Below are positions 54,021 to 63,186 of a DNA stretch of 64,000 nt, in pieces. The translations under genes and the position numbers were made by a program. Below the pieces are notes generated by a model that did no database searches, was not told the DNA's origin, and saw nothing but the letters and a program-made list of their open reading frames with translations. This stretch comes from Shinisaurus crocodilurus (Eukaryota > Chordata > Lepidosauria > Squamata > Shinisauridae), in the NCBI GenBank assembly GCA_021292165.1, contig CM037876.1:210511825-210575824 (forward strand). The letters run 5' to 3'. Every line of letters begins with the position of its first letter. The first letter of the stretch is position 1.

Positions 54021-54146
54021 TTGGGCGATGCATCCAAAACTGCAGGGTGGCGTTGCCTCATGCCACCACCCAGTTTTACACCAACATGGTGCTGGGAGAC
54101 CTTCCCAGGGTCACCTCCTCTCAGAGTCACATGACAGCAAGAGTTG

Positions 54147-54483
54147 AGCGACCTGGCCCAAGGTCACTAGTGAGGAATGTGGGGTGGGGGTGGGGGGATT
54201 TGCTCAGACTGCAAAATGTCTTGGGGGCCCCAGCTCTTCCTATGCGTGTGTGTCACCTGCCCTCTTTCGCTGGGCTGCTGTCTGGATGAGGCAGTGATGC
54301 ATTGAGGCAGTCAGTCTCCCCCCCCTCTTTCTCTTCCTGGGCATGTTCACATGACACGGGAACCGCGGGGGAGCAGAAGTCCCCCGCGGTTCCTGTGTTG
54401 TGCGAATGCCGACCGGGGGTGCCCCCGTGGGATGGCTGCACCTGAGACGCACACAAAGTGACCATGGGCAGTAGAGGGGTAAG
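54147..54483 (+). repeat. Direct repeat copy 1 of a 337-341 bp segment
   Basis: It matches 56042-56382 along its length except for one substitution, one 1-base insertion and C-run length. It includes the inverted repeat GGAACCGCGGGGGA / TCCCCCGCGGTTCC. The match stops at 54483, exactly where the minus-strand Ngaro-like fragment begins. Confidence 0.92.
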
Positions 54484-55040
54484 TAAGAAGTGGGTGAGTA
54501 AGAAGGCCGCAAAGGCGGTCTTTATCTCCCCCAGACTGAGTCTGAGGACTCGTCATCGTGGAGCCTCTGATTTTTGCCAGTCACCTAAAAGGTGCCAATG
54601 GATGCTCACCGAACCCTAGCCATTGCCTAAACCCGCATTTACATGCTAAATGTGCCCGAATTGAATAACCAATTGACCATGAACCCAGACCAAAACACCC
54701 TGACCCTACTGCAGTGTGGAGTAGGCGAAACACGCACACCTCCCTCTAAGGCCAATCAGGGAAATGAGCCCAAATTCCTACTTGACCCTCTAATGGGCGA
54801 CCAGAGGAGTCCACACTGTATACAGGGAGGGGGGAGGGAGCTGTGACAGGTAAAAGAGGCTGAGGGCGGGGCCTCTTGGCCTAATATATTGGCCACGTCC
54901 GCTCCGCCCCTTCATACCTGCATTGGCCCAACATGATCAGGTGTGTTGTCTCTCCCTCATTCTCCCCACCCGCAAAATTCTCCCCTCCCACAGCTGCGCG
55001 TGTTCGGTGGAAGAGAACAGGTGGAGGAATATTGGGGCAA
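54484..55040 (-). mobile_element. Second, diverged Ngaro-like fragment (A2 - spacer - start of B2)
   Basis: On the minus strand the order matches the 15.2-15.7 kb element. The A-like part comes first (ACGCGCAGCTG, GGGGCGGAGCGG, ATATTAGGC, CAGCCTCTTTTACC). The spacer follows (GTAGGAATTTGGGCTCA, GTGTGCGTGTTTCGCCTACT), then the B start (GCGGGTTTAGGCAATGG, GGTTCGGTGAGCATC, TTTTAGGTGACTGG, ACCGCCTTTGCGGCC). Identity is far lower than between the repeats of the first element, so it is an older or different family member. The donor-like GTAAGT of B is GTAAAT here. Confidence 0.75.
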
Positions 55041-55179
55041 ATGAAAAGCAAAGTGCGACGACACGGCCCCTTACACTTTAGAACCAGGTGCATAAACCCA
55101 TCTCAGGCTAAGCACCAACACTTTAAAACCTGAGGGGAGGGTCAAATGAAACCTTTCCCCTACTAATGAGGGAAAAGAT
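55041..55179. other. Unassigned, possibly a continuation of the second Ngaro-like fragment
   Basis: No clear match to the first element beyond 55040. AT content rises towards 55180. Confidence 0.3.
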
Positions 55180-55690
55180 TAATACTGGTTATTAAGGATC
55201 TATCTTAAATTTATGATACTGTAGGTACAAAGGTGTGTGTGTAGATTTAAAAGTAATAACGCCCAGCTGACACGTAGGATTTGGGCAGCAAACAAAATAA
55301 AAATAAGTTTATTTTAATTCTCAAAATCTGAGTTCCAGAAAATAACTTTAAACCTGCCTACACCAAACACTTTATAATTAACCTAAGTCCCTATAACTCT
55401 AAATACTTTCACTCTTCAGACAAGCACTGATTTCTCTCAAAACTCCTGACAGACAACGACCCGACTAACCTAACTCCCCAACTCCCAAACTCTTCCCACA
55501 CTCCAAACACTCTCCCATAACACACTAACTAACTCTGACATCACTCAAACACTCCCTATATACTCCTCCCCCCACCCTTTCCAAGACATCACAAACCACA
55601 CCCACTCGGTTCAACATTCTATACGCACTAAACATACTAATGTGGACATACACCAGGGAACTGAATTGTGGGACTACGCCACACAAAGCA
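55180..55690 (-). other. LTR-like sequence, minus orientation
   Basis: On the minus strand, a TATA-like GGAGTATATAGGGAGTG is followed about 250 bases later by AATAAACTTA, with G/T-rich sequence between. It resembles in style the plus-strand stretch at 51405-51791, without obvious sequence identity. No internal coding sequence is attached. Confidence 0.3.
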
Positions 55691-55934
55691 TGACTTTTAC
55701 TATGCTTTAGGGGTTGGTGTCATCTTCAGGATTTAGCTCCCTCCCCAGGGTGTCTAAAACATACATTTCCAAGAGGGGTACCGGATGCACCTTGTCAATA
55801 CTGCACATGCATGAAAATGTGTGCACACAGTAAGTCACCATGGAATGCGCACAGCTGGCCACTAGGAGGAAGGCTTATTTTGAACGGTGGGTAATATAGT
55901 GCAAGACAATTATTTATGTTTCCCAAGTGTATAT
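55691..55934. other. No gene recognised
   Basis: Nothing identifiable. Confidence 0.4.
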
Positions 55935-56080
55935 TTTTACTTTATTTTATTACATTTATATCCTGCCTCTCCATCAGGCATTAAAAGTCTCTCCATTTTC
56001 ATCATCAGAACAACCCTGTGCGGGAGGTTAGGTGGAGAGTTAGCGACCTGGCCCAAGGTCACTAGTGAGGAATGTGGGGT
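55935..56080 (-). mobile_element. Sauria-type SINE, internally shortened
   Basis: TTATTACATTTATATCCTGCC, then TCCATTTTCATCATCAGAAC and ACCCTGTGCGGGAGGTTAGG on the plus strand is the reverse of the SINE body and tail. It lacks the AAGGTGGC module. Its 5' part (GCGACCTGGCCCAAGGTCAC) is shared with the direct repeat at 54147. Confidence 0.8.
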
Positions 56081-56382
56081 GGGGGTGGGGGGATTTGCTC
56101 AGACTGCAAAATGTCTTGGGGGGCCCAGCTCTTCCTATGCGTGTGTGTCACCTGCCCTCTTTCGCTGGGCTGCTGTCTGGATGAGGCAGTGATGCATTGA
56201 GGCAGTCAGTCTCCCCCCCCCCCTCTTTCTCTTCCTGGGCATGTTCACATGACACGGGAACCAGCGGGGGAGCAGAAGTCCCCCGCGGTTCCTGTGTTGT
56301 GCGAATGCCGACCGGGGGTGCCCCCGTGGGATGGCTGCACCTGAGACGCACACAAAGTGACCATGGGCAGTAGAGGGGTAAG
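56042..56382 (+). repeat. Direct repeat copy 2
   Basis: Partner of 54147-54483. Because it carries on into the rest of a SINE on the left and into a GC-rich element on the right, this looks like the original copy. Confidence 0.9.
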
Positions 56383-56692
56383 CCCCTACAGTGAGTTGGC
56401 CGTGTGAACAGCGGGCGGCAATCCCGCGGGGGCTGCACAGAGGCGGCAGCCCAGAGCGGCCAGAGCTGCAACCACTCCAGCCTGTAGGGGCAAACTGCCC
56501 CTCTGGGCATCCTGAGCCGCAACCCCCTAGTGCCTGGGAGGCCCACACTGCGGTGCAGGGACTGCCGGCTCCACCGGGGTCCGCCCACGCGCGCAGGGCA
56601 CAGGTCATCTGCGGTGCCCCGCTGGACCCTGCGGACGGCCCCGTGGTCCCTTCCCCGTTCGCCACCTGGGTTGTACGAACCGGCCCTCTCTC
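56083..56692. mobile_element. GC-rich non-autonomous DNA element (family unassigned)
   Basis: About 600 bp of strongly GC-rich DNA containing the GGAACC...GGTTCC hairpin. It is bounded on the right by GGTTGTACGAACCGGCC, followed by (TC)n. The long minus-strand frame (56135-56746) is a composition effect. It has no recognised domain, and its phase differs from the copy at 54.2 kb. Confidence 0.4.
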
Positions 56693-56703
56693 TCTCTCTC
56701 TCA

Positions 56704-56746
<43 letters not shown>

Positions 56747-56748
56747 AC
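56693..56748. repeat. (TC)n-(CA)n microsatellite
   Basis: A TC tract followed directly by a CA tract. Frames with repeated Leu-Ser, His-Thr or Cys-Val come from it. Confidence 0.95.
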
Positions 56749-57788
56749 TTATGCTGTCTCTGTGTAATACTTCTGCCCATTCAGCACGGTAAATTTCTTC
56801 TCAATCACTAAATTACATTGCAAATTTTGAAATTGTGCTACACATCTTCTCCGGCATGATATCAGCTGCAGTGTAATACAGTGTATGTATTTGGTGTTTA
56901 AACTTTACTTTTGCTACTTTTATTTATTTATGCAAGCATGATTTGTCATGAATTTTAATCCAAGCAAAATTCGAAGGCACCCACAATAGCCTACACGTCT
57001 GCCTTGCTGCAGCAGCAGCAGCAGCAGCACAGCCACAGCCCTATAGCGTAGAGCTGAAGTAATATAGAATACTTGTAAGCTCTGCTAAGTCAGTTTCTCA
57101 TTTCAGGCATTGTTGCATAAAATGCATTTTATGTATTGGAAGGGAAAATGTATTTGGAGTCTTTAGTTATTTTTTAATACAGAACAGTGGGACCACAGGG
57201 AATATTGTGATTTCTAAGTTTTCTGATAGGGATGCTTTCACAGCAGAAGTGCTTTCTTCGTAGAGATATACACTGCTACAAGTCTTTATTCATTTATTTA
57301 TCATGCTGCAATTCCCTAAAAAGAAAAGACTTATTCTGTGCCAAAAAAAAGAGAAAAAAAACCACATTGCTCCAATGGATAATCACAGATTCAGTTTAAA
57401 TAATTGATACATAAAATTACTTTTGCCGACTCGCTCAGTCATGTAGCGGGGTATCATGTTTTAACCAGAGCAATTATTATTCAACAAAATAAGGAGTGAA
57501 GGAACGTATTGACAGCAGCTACCTTTGTCAAAGATCTCTGGTTTGAGTAATATAGTTCAGGTTACAAATAAATGCATTATTTCACCTTTTGGTTTCAAAT
57601 AGTTGAGAGAATCTTCTCAGTCCTTATTAAGGAACCATTATGAAACTTGATGGAAGAGGCATCCCATAGGAGGCCTGAGCTGCTCAGAGATTTCTGGTAC
57701 ATTTTGATGTGAAACAAAGTATAGCCAATAGAATCCATACTACAAGCCAAGAAGATTCAAGCTTGATTGCTAAGGCTTCCACCATGTC
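56749..57788. other. AT-rich, repeat-poor DNA
   Basis: (GCA)n-like CAGCAGCAG at 57011-57027 is the only simple repeat. The rest is AT-rich and may be single-copy. No exon is recognised. Confidence 0.4.
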
Positions 57789-57982
57789 TGTCTTTGGGAC
57801 CAGATCTCAAGAATGCAGGCTGTGCATGTAGAAGGGCCCAAGTTCAAATCCCTGTCATCTCCATTTTTATTTTTTTTTAAGGATCAGGTTGCAGGTGAGG
57901 GAAATAAAGATCCCAGTCAGAGGAGATAATACTGGGTAGATAGACAAATATTCTGACACTGTGCTAGGCAGCTTCCTATGTT
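57789..57982 (+). mobile_element. tRNA-derived SINE relic (same family as 11266)
   Basis: TGTGCATGTAGAAGGGCCCA, AGTTCAAATCCCTGTCATCT (B-box region), ATCCCAGTCAGAGGAGATAA, CTGACACTGTGCTAGGCAG and CTTCCTATGTTCTC follow the family order. The head is truncated and a T-run interrupts the body. Confidence 0.6.
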
Positions 57983-58008
57983 CTCTCAAGTTAACATTCT
58001 GGAGTCTG

Positions 58009-58228
58009 TAGGAATGGGCAGATTGGTCAAGTTCACTTCCATGGATTTCCTCCTTTTCCCATTTCCAAGCCCATTTTCTGCTGGCTGGCTCCATCTAAGG
58101 CTTTCTGTACAGAAAAATGTACAGATTTCTGACTGCCAATTGCATCTATTTTGGCTTCGGTTCCAGGAGGTGCAGATTGGGTAACGCCAAACAAAACTTG
58201 ACGGAACAAATCTCTCACCCATCCCTAT
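58009..58228. mobile_element. hAT-like non-autonomous element (TAGGAATGGGCAGA ends)
   Basis: It begins TAGGAATGGGCAGATTGG and ends TCTCTCACCCATCCCTA, imperfect inverted repeats. No clean 8-bp duplication is seen. Confidence 0.55.
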
Positions 58229-58236
58229 CAGATTCA

Positions 58237-58404
58237 CCATTGCTACTGCTGGAAGCATTGTTTGTAAACCAGGCATTGTAAACCAGAGGTTCATGAAATG
58301 ATTAATGGGCTATATAATGCCCATTGCTACTGCTGGAAGCATTGTTTGTAAACCAGGCATTGTAAACCAGAGATTCATGCAATGATTAATGGGCTTTATA
58401 ATGC
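58237..58404 (+). repeat. Tandem duplication, 2 x 84 bp
   Basis: 58237-58320 and 58321-58404 differ at about three positions. Each unit contains an internal partial repeat of GTTTGTAAACCAGGCATTGT and GTAAACCAGAG. Confidence 0.93.
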
Positions 58405-58814
58405 CCACAGAATTGTTCCTTTTCTCTCAGGGTCTCTGCCAGCCATCTAGCCTACCCCACAGCAAAAAACCCCGGCAACATTGTGGTGTCTCCAATAAAC
58501 AGGCCAGAGTGAATTCTGATAACCTGGAAGCCTCCTAGTTTGACACATTCAAAGTTAAGTAGTAATATTTTGGAAAGTAATATTCTAGAATGATCCTAGA
58601 ATCTCAAACCACAAATACACAATATTTTTATATAATGATGTGAGCCAGTTGGTGGGTGTTTGCATTTTGCCACACAGTCTCTAACTTCAGTGTCTGCCTT
58701 TAGGGGGGCTAACTGTTTCTCTCGAGAGCAGATGGGTCTAGGATGGAATAGAATGCTCTCCTCATTCTCACAGGTTCAAATCCTTGTCCGATTCCTTTTT
58801 CAAAGCCAAATATG
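58405..58814. other. No gene recognised
   Basis: Nothing identifiable. Confidence 0.4.
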
Positions 58815-59285
58815 GGATTAGGAATGGATGCATCTGTCAATTTCAATTTCTCTCAGTTTCTCATTTTTCGATATGTATGTTCAGCTTGTCTCGAATTTTG
58901 AGAATTTCTCCAGTCTTACATTCGGTTTGTTCTAAACGTTGAGATTTTGTTTTTAAAACTTTGCATGAAAATTCAAAAGCATTTTTGTGCACATTTCTCT
59001 TAATACATGCATTCTTTGTATGCATTTTGGGCTAATATACACATTTTTTGCAAGCAGTTTTCCTGATATAATACATTTATAACATTATTTCCCCTAATAA
59101 CATTTATAACATTTTTTTTGGTACATTTTTTTTGATTCAAGAACTTCATTGCAAAATTCAGAGGATTGTGAATTTTGAAGGATAGCTGAGTTTGATTTGC
59201 ATAGTGGTTTGACAGTGCAAAATTAGGTAGGCATTTTGAGGCAAACTGAACAAATTTCTCCTTCATCCTTGATATGGGATTTTTT
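58815..59285 (+). mobile_element. hAT-like non-autonomous element, AT-rich family, plus orientation
   Basis: It begins TAGGAATGGATGCATCTGTC with TCTCTCAGTTTCTCATT. The interior has GCAAGCAGTTTTCCTGATAT, and it ends near TTCTCCTTCATCCTTGATA. It is the counterpart of 16140-16468 in the other orientation. Confidence 0.6.
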
Positions 59286-60192
59286 AAATGTTAACAATAA
59301 GGTCATGCATGATTAGCTAGAATCTACTACCTCCCATTGTGAACAGACCTTTAGAGTCTTCAGATGGTCTTTGAATGGGATTAGGGTGGCCATGTGTCTA
59401 CTTTACATAGGACAGTTCTCTATTTGAAGGCATCCTCTGTTTGGAGGGCTATCCAGTCCAAGTCTGGTTTAAAGATGGAGAAACATAAGAGGGGAGAGGA
59501 GGTACCTTGAGGTTGCTGCCCATGAGTGCCACCTGGACAACAGACTGAGCAGACACAACAGACTGTGACACCTCTCACAGTCTTCCCCACTATGGAATGA
59601 TGTATTTCTATTTAAATAGTAGTGATTATTTCTAAATTTGCATCTATATCTGTAAATCAGAATGTGCACATTTTTTGCAAATCGGTGTCCCCCTTTGTCC
59701 TCTGTTCTGGTGATATATGTCATCTTTCCTGGCAATGTGTAAGTGGCCATTCCAAATGGGACTGGGATAGTAAAGAGCACTTCAAAACAAAAGGCTTCGT
59801 TCACATGTTGTTGTCGCTCCAACACTTAAGGATCAGGAGTGAGCAGCAGGATTGCTTACACACTTCCCCTCACATGTAAATTTTTCCTCAGTCCCATCTA
59901 CTCAGTATTGCTGATAGTTGCCAACCAGAGATAAAATGAAATCTGGCATACTCCTAAACTCATGTTGGCTACTATAGGCCTCACCTCACATGCTCTGGAG
60001 CTTCCAGTGCAGGCACAGCTACATCACAGACACCTTGCTGTGCCTCAAATCTCAGAGGATATTACATGATGCTTATACTATGGCCTTGGGATGGCCCCAG
60101 CTCATACTCATTCCCTCATCTCATGAACGTGAAATCCTCTGGTGCAACGTAGGGTCACTTTATGTCACTGACCGCTTGTCCCACTAAAAGCC
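59286..60192. other. No gene recognised
   Basis: Short frames only (for example 59469-59825 on minus). None has a recognisable motif. Confidence 0.4.
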
Positions 60193-60341
60193 TTGGGGCA
60201 GCCTTCCCCAACCTGATGCCCTCTGGAAGTTTTGTATTGCAACTCCTATCAGCCCCAGCCAGTATGACCAACAGACCAAATCAGGGGTGATGGGAGTTGT
60301 AGTTCTAAAAATGTGGAGGGCACCAGGTGTGGAAGGCTGCC
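60193..60341. mobile_element. Palindromic MITE (GGCAGCCTTCCCCAACCTG family), complete
   Basis: The left arm GGCAGCCTTCCCCAACCTGA and GCAACTCCTATCAGCCCCAG pairs with ATGGGAGTTGTAGTTC and GGCACCAGGTGTGGAAGGCT. This is the best copy of the family that also occurs at 3.0, 39.1 and 63.1 kb. Confidence 0.9.
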
Positions 60342-60459
60342 TTGGAGCATGCCCAGGAAAGCTTCTCTTTGCATGCCAAAAAAAAAAAAAACCCACTTTG
60401 GAATTGTGATACAACAGAATGGCTCCATTCCTGACTTTACCAAGTGTGTTTGTTCTGAA

Positions 60460-60620
60460 ACTACTTAGTTCTATTCATCGTCTATTCCATCATGGAACTC
60501 AAGGTGGCATATATGGGGTCACAAGTTGTCTCCCATCCAGGTACTGACCAACCCCAGTCCTGCTTAGCTTCAGCAGAGTGGCTGCATCACATGCTTTTAA
60601 ACCATGCAGTGGACCTCACT
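60460..60620 (-). mobile_element. 5S-derived SINE with RTE/L2-like tail (5S-Sauria type)
   Basis: On the minus strand, a 5S-like block (AAGCAGGACTGGGGTTGGTC, AGTACCTGGATGGGAGACAA) is followed by CCATATATGCCACCTTGAG, the tail type of Sauria SINEs. This is the usual squamate 5S SINE. It contrasts with the CR1-tailed chimeras at 35.8, 42.4 and 43.6 kb. Confidence 0.7.
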
Positions 60621-61532
60621 AGGATGCCCTGATCCCTACTCATCCCTAGTTTTTATTCAAATCAGCATTCCATTGTTAATTTTTGTTATCTTAATTTTAT
60701 GGATTTTTCTTTTATTGTGATTGTCTATTTTCTGCTTTTATTGTTACTGTAATAACGTTATGTTTAATTTTTAAAAAATCAAACTTATTCCAGGAATGAG
60801 TTAGCACTGGAACCAGGCAAGGGAACAAATAAACAAGTGCTTTTCAACATGTTCAAATAATCACAATCAGTTTCTACACAGCTTTGAAATTCCTGATCAA
60901 CACTGATAACCTCCAGGCAATCCTGAGCCCTAGTACAGCTCATTTTTAGGAATTAAGCAGTGTCTTCCCTACAAATGTAACAGGGTAGTAGAAATAACAT
61001 GACAAATTATTCTGATTACTCAGGGTAGCAACAGATTTAAAAAAAAAAATTAAGAAAAAAAGAAAGCTGGGCTATTTTAACAATAGAAGAAACAAACTGA
61101 TTTCAAAATATTAATGTGCAAGAGAAACTATCAGTTTAGGCTATAAGTATTCTAAAGTTTTCAGCAGCAGAAACTTTGGCATGCATCACAGCTGCCTTTC
61201 CCCCTCCTCCAGCGAGAGTTATGTAAAATCATGTAACTTGCTGGCATGTAAGTTACAGCTGCCCTCAGGCTAACTTCTGCACTTCACTTTTTGTACAATG
61301 TTCAAGTTTTGTTCTGCGGGATATGCATATTTTGCAAACAAGATCTAATGGAGGCTGTTATGTGTTTGGCTGATTATGCACTTTTGCTTCTGGAGTAGCA
61401 AATGCACATGGTTCTGCTTTTGGAAGACATAGTGACTGAACTTCTTGGGAGGGAATACAGACACAAGAGTCGATTCATACAACCATGTGTTTTGCAGTGG
61501 TTATTACTGAAGCCAGCCCACTATGAAAAGCT
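60621..61532. other. AT-rich, repeat-poor DNA
   Basis: An A-run at 61041-61049 is the only simple repeat. No exon or repeat family is recognised. It is a candidate single-copy region. Confidence 0.4.
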
Positions 61533-61741
61533 TGTCTGGGAAAGCTTTCCAAATGCAGGTTGAGCCAGAAGCTGATTACTCGATCTTGATGTGTATTGAA
61601 GCATACAAAAGACTAATGCCCCCAAAAGTGACTATGCCAAAGTCCCTTTGGGGGGCATTAGTCTTGTGCATGCTTCAGTAGACGTCAAGACCAAGTAATC
61701 AGTTCCTGGCTTAACCTACATTTTGACATTTTTCCCAGACA
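61533..61741. mobile_element. 209-bp foldback element with arms of about 90 bp
   Basis: It begins TGTCTGGGAAAGC and ends TTTCCCAGACA. The arms pair along their whole length at about 80%, including GACTAATGCCCCCAAA / TTTGGGGGGCATTAGTC around a loop of about 20 bases. No coding capacity. Confidence 0.9.
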
Positions 61742-61836
61742 TAGCGACCTAGCATCTCAACACATACCGAGGCCAAACTCTCTTATGAAAGTCATCTTAC
61801 AGTAGTTTTATCATATAATAGCCACTTTAAAACATA

Positions 61837-62099
61837 TACAGTAATACCTTGGATTGAGAGCATAATTCGTTCCGGAACCGTGCTTGTAATCCAAAATACT
61901 CTTATATCAAGGCGAGTCTCTGGCAGGTGTGAGCGGGGCTGATTTTGGCCCGCTACGCCCGCTCGAGGCGAGCAGTTACATCCCTACGTGACTACTTGTC
62001 TTGCAAGACCTTGCTCGTTTATCAAGTCAAATTTTAAAAATGGTTTGTCTTGCAAAATGCTCTCAGAGCAAGTTACTTGCAATCCAAGGTATTACTGTA
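61837..62099 (+). mobile_element. Tc1/mariner-like MITE, copy 3 (best preserved)
   Basis: The perfect 19-bp ends TACAGTAATACCTTGGATT and AATCCAAGGTATTACTGTA each begin with TA. The interior includes the GC-rich GCCCGCTACGCCCGCTCG module missing from copy 1. Confidence 0.95.
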
Positions 62100-62249
62100 T
62101 GATTCAATGAATTGTCCACCAAAAGTGTGTGATGGAAGGCTTCTCTTTGGCTTGGCGTGCAGCAGTATGACATGCAACGGCAATTATTTGCCACAGTCTG
62201 CTACATTGTTTGGCAATTTACTGTGTTTTTCATCCATCATATTTGCATA

Positions 62250-62352
62250 TTTATTTTAAAATGTTGTATCCCACCTTTCTGTAAACATTGCCCTTGCAAA
62301 TCATAAAAATATCACATCCCTTAGTTAATGAACAGCAACAGATAATTTCTCC

Positions 62353-62383
<31 letters not shown>

Positions 62384-62592
62384 CAGAGCACATTAGCCAA
62401 ATGTGGTCTGAGATATATATATTTTAAAGTCTTCAGTCTTCTTTTAAAAATCAGTAATGATGAGACTATATGTATTTTCCTGGGGATGGAGTTCCAAAGA
62501 GGTGGGGCCACCACTGAAAAGGTGCTGCCCCTGGTACCCGCCAGTCTAACAGCTCTGACCAGCAGGCCAGAGAGCAGGTCCTGAGGCACTGA
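62250..62592 (-). mobile_element. CR1/L2-group LINE ORF2 end with inserted CA repeat
   Basis: The minus strand encodes AGTRGSTFSVVAPPLWNSIP and SSLLIFKRRLKT, the terminal ORF2 motif. A (CA)n tract (62357-62384) follows in the 3'UTR region, and the sequence runs to a TTTTAAAATGTTGTATCCC tail-like end. Confidence 0.85.
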
Positions 62593-63055
62593 TCTTACAG
62601 CTCAGGAAAACTCATATTATTTGTTCTGGTCTTGATCTATTAGTCAAGGCTGCACTTGCATACTGTTGTAGATTTGAGAGAACTTCTGGTAGGACTATTT
62701 TGACTTTTGTACAGTAGATAAAATTGAATCGTTTTTGTGCCAGAAACAGGCATGAGTTCAGCAGGCATGAGGAAGCATTGACTTTATGTTCAGGGTTTTG
62801 GTTCCAGGCAGGGGTCAACAAATCTTGGCTTGCCCTGGTGGCCAGACAAAATTTGTTCATACTGTGACCCTGTGACACTCTAGGGGGAAGGGAAAAGATC
62901 ACTGTGGCCAGGCTCTTTCTGTCCAAGATGGGTTGTAGCTGACAAACCAGGCTTAGCTTGTGGAAGCACTGCATGCTATGGACCTCAGATGGGCCTCTAG
63001 TGACAATGGAGAATGATCAGTACCCTCAAGCTGTGAATCTAATCCTTATGAGCAG
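62593..63055. other. No gene recognised
   Basis: Nothing identifiable. Confidence 0.4.
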
Positions 63056-63186
63056 GGATGGCAACCTGGTGCCCTCCAGCTGTTTTAGACTACAATTCCC
63101 ATAATCCCTGACCATTGACCATGCCTGAGACCACTGGCAATGGTAGTCCAAAACATTTGGAGGGCACTAGGTTGCCTACCTTTGCT
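63056..63186. mobile_element. Palindromic MITE (CCTGGTGCCCTCCAG family)
   Basis: GCAACCTGGTGCCCTCCAGC and GACTACAATTCCCATAATCC pair with GTAGTCCAAAACATTTGGAG and GGGCACTAGGTTGCC. It is similar to 60193-60341. Confidence 0.85.

Noticed and set aside
51405..55690. A pair of LTRs (51.4 kb plus and 55.2 kb minus) of one retrovirus-like element
   Set aside because: The two stretches share style (TATA box, G/T-rich) but no clear sequence identity. They are in opposite orientations and have no pol between them.
56135..56746. 203-residue minus-strand protein
   Set aside because: The frame crosses a GC-rich DNA element, a hairpin and a (TC)n/(CA)n microsatellite. The related copy at 54.2 kb is in a different phase. 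No domain is seen.
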